Positions 57,301 to 64,000 of a stretch of 64,000 nt of DNA are shown in pieces. Location: NCBI GenBank assembly GCA_944327285.1, contig CALVHG010000003.1, positions 29,110-93,109 on the forward strand, in the 5' to 3' direction. The translations under genes were made by a program, and so were the position numbers. The DNA is from an uncultured Desulfovibrio sp. (GTDB lineage Bacteria; Desulfobacterota; Desulfovibrionia; Desulfovibrionales; Desulfovibrionaceae). The notes under the pieces are model-generated. The model was not told where the DNA came from, did not search any database, and worked only from the letters and a program-made list of their open reading frames with translations. The stretch's first letter is position 1, and each line of letters begins with the position of its first letter.

Positions 57301-57908
57301 GCCGACGAGCGCACGGCAACAGGCGTCATGTCGTCGCCATTTTCCCGACAGATGGCCGCGTAGGCGCCGCGCACGGCAGCGTCCACTTCGGAAGGCAGAT
57401 CCACGGAAAGGATGGCGGCCTGCACCATGACCGAGCGCTTGCGCAGCTGGTCGATGCCTTCGGGCGAGGTGGCGAAACCTTCCACAACGGTGTTGATGAA
57501 GGTGCGCAGTTTGGCGTGCCCCTGCTCCACTTCCGTACGTGTGGTGTCGTGAATCTGTTTGCCGAGCTGGCGGACAAATTTTTGCAGGAAGTCGGGATCC
57601 TGGTTGATTTCCGGATCATTCCAGTCGATGCGCGCGTATTCGCGATCCACAACCGCGCGCACGATTTTACTGCTGACGCGGGTTTCATCCAGCAGACGAT
57701 GGAAAGCCACGGAAGAAATGGCTCTGAAATGCGGGGCCTGAATTTCCTCAATCTGGCTGATCAGGGCCGTATTGTAGTTCTTGCCCCCCACGAGGAGTTC
57801 GGCTTCTTCACCCAGGCTGACGATATCCGCGCCGGTCAGCACCAGCTGTTTCTTGATGTTTTCGGCTTTCGCCGAAGTCTTGCTGGGTGTGGCGTCTTTG
57901 TTGGACAT
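54345..57908 (-). CDS. PEP-synthase-like PEP/pyruvate-binding enzyme
   Basis: The 1187-residue protein has the plan of PEP synthase and pyruvate phosphate dikinase: an N-terminal ATP-binding domain (VRSSAAGEDSRKKAFAGLQDTYLN), a central phospho-histidine domain (MADVGGDTSHAAITSRELGIAAVIG) and a C-terminal PEP/pyruvate domain (DGFSIGSNDMTQMVLATDRDN and the KVGFCGQG cysteine). It is about 400 residues longer than E. coli PpsA, with a helical insert between the last two parts. ATG 57908 with GGAGG upstream is the clear start. The likely reaction is pyruvate to PEP. It follows pyc on the same strand. Confidence 0.9.
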   Translation of the reverse strand: MSNKDATPSKTSAKAENIKKQLVLTGADIVSLGEEAELLVGGKNYNTALISQIEEIQAPHFRAISSVAFHRLLDETRVSSKIVRAVVDREYARIDWNDPEINQDPDFLQKFVRQLGKQIHDTTRTEVEQGHAKLRTFINTVVEGFATSPEGIDQLRKRSVMVQAAILSVDLPSEVDAAVRGAYAAICRENGDDMTPVAVRSSAAGEDSRKKAFAGLQDTYLNMVGADKVVEAYHWDCASAYNLRSMTYRREAILDAILLAEESGDESIGENAKKEWAIEHTSLSVCMMQMINPMISGTAFSADTATGCRGTTRKDLVSIDASYGLGEAVVGGKVTPDKLYVFQRDDGNEVVIRQMGCKDMKIVYDERGGTREVEVPELEALRWALSLSQAQLVARGVRAVSKAYGGMIMDTEFCIDANDKLWFVQARPETRWNEELERHPHTIFMRRREVDPKAAEQAEVIVEGNGASRGAGHGTVRFLRSALELNKVSKGDVLAAERTDPDMVPGMRVASAIMADVGGDTSHAAITSRELGIAAVIGIQRLDVLRALDGAEVTVDGTRGRVYRGLLPLREVGGEMDISKLPVTKTKVGLVLADVGQALFLSRLRDFPKFEVGLLRAEFMLGNISIHPQALEAFDSGELEHVVQNKLHELDDRLSKVMREQMAAGLIVFNFNLRQYVGEVTGLAEEVAQLADMDKSMNAEEVLLQHRKMRELDHKLDQHLEMASRRLEVLKTSQDLAEHVRIIMGYDDELALLPPGDPEAAKRAAEIKSVVDAQVERIKDLPAVKELMENIGRLREEVGLRAGLKKEMDSVRNLPETIHKLIRSRGFRTGKEHYVQTLAQNLALFAMAFYGKTIIYRTTDFKSNEYRNLLGGSLFEHIESNPMLGYRGVSRNIHDWEIEAFKLARGMYGGSNLQMMLPFVRTLEEARSMRSYLEQVHKLKSGQDGLQIIQMSELPSNAILAKQFISEFDGFSIGSNDMTQMVLATDRDNACLSHIYDEEDPAVVWAILVSIFAGQKYRKKVGFCGQGVSNSVILRGLVAIAGIVSASVVPDTYFQTVLDIAAVEKENIPTAKLGTWLGEQHHKRLAALMEESGYGHILKKFTEPKDIQEWYEGELQRRHEQLREHLDTPKESFYRTELQTFRSTFHKPVIYATWDWNSTVEDALHQAGFANFEEQAAALEEYRTIKF

Positions 57909-57993
57909 GACTTCCTCCGGTAACACGGAAAAGGGAGTAGGTTCTGGTAATCGCATTATGGAGACGAAGAGCCTCGCCTCACGAGCTGCAACA

Positions 57994-58023
57994 ACTATAG
58001 TTGAAAATAGGGCTAAAGGACAA
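57994..58023 (-). promoter_or_regulatory. Promoter and palindrome upstream of the PEP-synthase-like gene
   Basis: TTGTCC and TATAGT are separated by 18 bases on the minus strand, about 85 bp before the ATG. The -10 hexamer lies inside the perfect 12-bp palindrome CAACTATAGTTG (57992-58003), a possible operator. Confidence 0.5.
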
Positions 58024-58032
58024 GCAAAAAGA

Positions 58033-58069
58033 GCAAAGGCCGTTTCCGACCAGCGGAAACGGCCTTTGC
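58033..58069 (-). terminator. Terminator after pyc
   Basis: GCAAAGGCCGTTTCC pairs perfectly over 15 bases with GGAAACGGCCTTTGC around a seven-base loop, followed by CTCTTTTTG on the minus strand, 10 bp past the pyc stop. Confidence 0.88.
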
Positions 58070-58078
58070 GGGAATGTC

Positions 58079-61780
<3,702 letters not shown>

Positions 61781-61846
61781 TCCCTCAGCCCTTTGTAGTC
61801 TCGTTGGCGGGAGATACCCGCCCTGCCCGTTTTCCGGGCCATGCGC

Positions 61847-62650
61847 TCAGCGTGTCTGATCCAGGCGCAGGCTGCCGCCGTGGAGAATGCGCTCGCGTCC
61901 GTCGCAGACAAGACAAAGGCCGCCGTCAGGGGCCAGGCCCTCAAGGCGGCCGCGCGTTTCCTCGCGGCCATCGTCCACGATGACGTTGCAATGTCGCCAC
62001 AACAGCAGCCGTTCGGCTTCCTCACGCCAGTGCGCTGCAAAAAAGCGTTCCTTAGTATATGCGGAAAGCAGATGTTTTACAAGCCGACGCCACAGACTCT
62101 CGGCTGTGGGCACAGCGTTCTTTTCCGCGATCAGACGCGCCAGACACGTTGCGGGCATGGCGGCGTCCCGGCGCATGTCTTCTTCGCCCGGACAGAACAA
62201 TATATTGATGCCGATGCCCGCAAGCAGGCAGTCGCCCCGCTCTTCCAGCAGCAGTCCCGCAAGTTTGAAAACCTGCCCGCCGTGCGACACGACAATGTCG
62301 TTGGGCCATTTCAGCGCCGTGTCCCAACCCAGCGCCCGCAGGCCCAGCGCCAGCAGCAGCCCGCAGACAACGCTGCCCTCGGACCCGCTGAACGGCGCTT
62401 CCTGCGGCAGGCGCAGGGCCGCGTACAAATTGCCGGGCGGCGAATACCAGCGGCGGCGCAGCTGCCCCCTGCCCTGCCGCTGAGCAATGACCTGCACGCT
62501 TTCCCAGGGGGCCAGCCGCCCCTGAGCGGCAAGGCGGATGGCGCTGTCGAGGCAGGAATCCACTTCGCCCAGACGCCAGACAGCAGGGGCGTCCAGAGCC
62601 AGGGCGCTTGGCATCCGGGGGGTACTTGGATAACAATAAGAATCAATCAT
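61847..62650 (-). CDS. birA: Biotin-[acetyl-CoA-carboxylase] ligase (no HTH domain)
   Basis: BirA activates biotin with ATP and attaches it to carrier lysines. Visible are the biotin-binding QGRGQLRRRWYSPPGNLY and KWPND motifs and GIGINI. No N-terminal DNA-binding domain is present, so it is not itself a repressor. ATG 62650 with AGGGA upstream gives 267 residues; the frame extends to 62725 through R3 sequence and should not be used. Pyc in the same unit is the obvious substrate. Confidence 0.93.
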   Translation of the reverse strand: MIDSYCYPSTPRMPSALALDAPAVWRLGEVDSCLDSAIRLAAQGRLAPWESVQVIAQRQGRGQLRRRWYSPPGNLYAALRLPQEAPFSGSEGSVVCGLLLALGLRALGWDTALKWPNDIVVSHGGQVFKLAGLLLEERGDCLLAGIGINILFCPGEEDMRRDAAMPATCLARLIAEKNAVPTAESLWRRLVKHLLSAYTKERFFAAHWREEAERLLLWRHCNVIVDDGREETRGRLEGLAPDGGLCLVCDGRERILHGGSLRLDQTR

Positions 62651-62676
62651 GGTCTTTCCCTTAGGGTTTGGTAACA

Positions 62677-62740
62677 CTTCCCCAGCGCGTTTTTTCAGGG
62701 GGAAGCGGGAGCATGCTGTACGCATGCCTCAATGGGCATG
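62677..62740 (-). repeat. R3 partial copy upstream of birA
   Basis: Read on the minus strand this shows GCATGCGTACAGCATGCTCCC and CCTGAAAAAACGCGCTGGGG, the first half of R3 as near hemC, including the CATGCCCATTGAGGCATG hairpin. The large 20-bp stem is missing. It sits between birA and cca, which are divergent. Confidence 0.7.
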
Positions 62741-62762
62741 AAGGCAAGACACTCTAGAATAC

Positions 62763-62799
62763 TAAAGCGTTTTAGCTTTGAAAAAGGTGCAACGCTCTA
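62763..62799 (+). repeat. R1 mini-element in the cca leader
   Basis: A 37-bp derivative of R1, TA-AAGCGTTTTAGC at the left and GTGCAACGCTC-TA at the right, keeps only the first hairpin and both TA edges. It ends three bases before the ribosome site of cca. Confidence 0.7.
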
Positions 62800-62811
62800 G
62801 CCGGAGAACAA

Positions 62812-63918
62812 ATGAGCATTTATCTTGTGGGCGGCGCGGTGCGGGATCTGCTGCTGGGACGCCGTCCTGGCGATCTGGATTTTGCCTTTTCCGGCAGTCT
62901 GGAGTCCTTTGCGGCGTCGCACGCCGGGGCGCGGGCCGTGGGCGTGAGCGTGAGCGTCTGCCTCTGGCGCGGGCGCGAATATATGCCGCTGCATGACAAT
63001 TCGCTGGAGCGCGATCTTGCCGCGCGCGATCTGACCATTAACGCGCTGGCTCTGGAAGAAAACGGACGTCTGCACTGTCATCCGCAGGCTCTGCGGGATC
63101 TGCGGGACGGCATTTTGCGCCCTGCCTCTCCCTCGGTTTTTCTGGACGATCCCCTTCGGGTTTTTCGCGTCGCCCGCTTTGCGGCCGCGCTGCCCCGCTT
63201 TCAACTTGCCGACGAGTGCGCGGAACTTATGCGCGCCGTGCCGGACGACGCCCTGCGGAGCATCCCCTCGGAGCGTGTGGGCCGTGAGCTGCTCAAGGCG
63301 CTGGCAGCGCCGACGCCCGGTCGTTTTCTTAAAGTATTGGATGAAACTTTTTGTCTGCGTATCTGGTTCCCCGAACTGAGCGCGGCATCCGCCGTGCCTG
63401 CCGGGCCTCTGCCCTGGCATGCGGACAGCGTGCTGGAGCATCTGGCTGCGGTCATGGATGCCGTGCAGGGCGATCCGCTGGCTGTATGGATGGCCTTATG
63501 CCATGATCTCGGCAAGCTGAGCACGCCGACAGAGGAGTTGCCGCATCATTACGGCCATGAAAAACGGGGCATTCTGCCAGCCGTCAAACTCGCGCGGCGG
63601 CTGCGACTGCCGCGTATCTATCAGCAGGCGGGGGCCCTCGCTGCCGAGGAGCACATGCGGGCGGGTCTGCTGTTGTCCATGCGCCCCGGAAGTCAGCGGG
63701 ATGTCCTGTGGCGCGTGCATCGCTCCGGCCTTCACGACTCCTTCTGGCGTATGGTGGACGCTGACGGGGGACGTCCGCTTTCTGCCGAGGCGACGCGCCG
63801 CGTGGCCCTGCTTCAGGAGATACATTTGCCGCCGGAGTGGCGCGACCGGGGGCGCAGTTCGGAAGTCAGACTTCGCGAAATGCACTGCGCCGCCCTGTCC
63901 GCCCTGCGGGAAAAATAA
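62812..63918 (+). CDS. cca: CCA tRNA nucleotidyltransferase / polynucleotide adenylyltransferase family
   Basis: The enzyme adds or repairs the CCA end of tRNAs. The nucleotidyltransferase motif YLVGGAVRDLLLGRRPGDLDF, RDLTINALA and LRVFRVARFAA are present, and an HD domain (LCHDLGKLSTP) follows, as in bacterial Cca with phosphatase activity. Because at least one tRNA here encodes its CCA, a repair role is possible. The protein has 368 residues; GGAG precedes the ATG. It is followed by R1 copy J. Confidence 0.92.
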   Translation: MSIYLVGGAVRDLLLGRRPGDLDFAFSGSLESFAASHAGARAVGVSVSVCLWRGREYMPLHDNSLERDLAARDLTINALALEENGRLHCHPQALRDLRDGILRPASPSVFLDDPLRVFRVARFAAALPRFQLADECAELMRAVPDDALRSIPSERVGRELLKALAAPTPGRFLKVLDETFCLRIWFPELSAASAVPAGPLPWHADSVLEHLAAVMDAVQGDPLAVWMALCHDLGKLSTPTEELPHHYGHEKRGILPAVKLARRLRLPRIYQQAGALAAEEHMRAGLLLSMRPGSQRDVLWRVHRSGLHDSFWRMVDADGGRPLSAEATRRVALLQEIHLPPEWRDRGRSSEVRLREMHCAALSALREK

Positions 63919-63925
63919 CGGACGC

Positions 63926-64000
63926 TAGAGCGTTTCAACTTTGAAAAAGGTGAAACGCGAGGCGGCGGCACAGCGCCGCCCGGCCCAAAGTGAGCGGAAA
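63926..64000 (+). repeat. R1 element, copy J, cut by the window end
   Basis: The copy begins TA-GAGCGTTTCAACTTTG eight bases past the cca stop and matches R1 through the start of the third hairpin, where the window ends. Confidence 0.9.

Noticed and set aside
54414-57923. 1169-codon plus-strand frame opposite the PEP-synthase-like gene
   Set aside because: Shadow of the real gene, His/Gly/Ala-rich without domains.

Overview
The window looks like chromosome of a sulfate-reducing Desulfovibrionaceae bacterium (Desulfovibrio or a close relative). This rests on GC-rich coding DNA, the neighbourhood of biotin ligase, pyruvate carboxylase and a PEP-synthase-like protein, the anaerobic glycerol-3-phosphate dehydrogenase cluster, [NiFe]-hydrogenase maturation genes, and a chemotaxis operon that includes a HEAT-repeat gene. 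Species cannot be fixed from sequence alone. No phage, integrase, intact insertion sequence or CRISPR array was seen.

Layout. 0-1.2 kb: end of a siderophore/cobalamin-type ABC importer (ATPase tail, binding protein). 1.5-5.4 kb: hypE-hypD, argC and a DUF1844 gene. 5.4-16 kb: class-V aminotransferase, then one long minus-strand operon mutS, DUF1992, three tandem paralogous AsmA-like membrane-anchored proteins, rlmI. 16-25.9 kb: LapA-domain protein and HIT protein, glpABC, two HAD phosphatases, nitroreductase, gdhA with a TetR regulator. 26-39.6 kb: Lon-family protease, hemC, FmdB zinc ribbon, SIS protein, nadK, a DUF89-like protein, gatB, lysC, tsaE-nnr-acpS. 39.9-43.3 kb: UDP-glucose dehydrogenase, rhomboid, rpmB. 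43.5-51.9 kb: a chemotaxis operon transcribed cheB, HEAT protein, cheR, cheY, cheA. 52-54 kb: tRNA-Pro(CGG), an RsuA/RluB-type pseudouridine synthase and a decayed tandem duplicate of its 3' end. 54-64 kb: PEP-synthase-like protein, pyruvate carboxylase, birA, then CCA-adding enzyme.

How the genes work together. BirA would biotinylate pyruvate carboxylase, which with the PEP-synthase-like enzyme forms a node for gluconeogenesis from pyruvate, fitting growth on lactate or pyruvate. GlpABC feeds glycerol-3-phosphate electrons to the membrane. The che genes form a full adaptation and signalling module.

The most unusual content is (1) a dense family of about 148-bp intergenic elements with imperfect terminal inverted repeats bounded by TA, looking like a non-autonomous MITE-type element (R1, eleven full or partial copies here); (2) two further GC-rich hairpin repeat families (R2, R3) placed at gene 3' ends, whose R3 edges include stop codons; (3) a CheR with a 270-residue disordered N-terminus carrying SPFG/FG motifs; (4) the AsmA-like triplet; (5) a DUF89-like protein with extra domains coupled to NAD kinase; and (6) a pyruvate carboxylase with a C-terminal zinc-ribbon-like tail.
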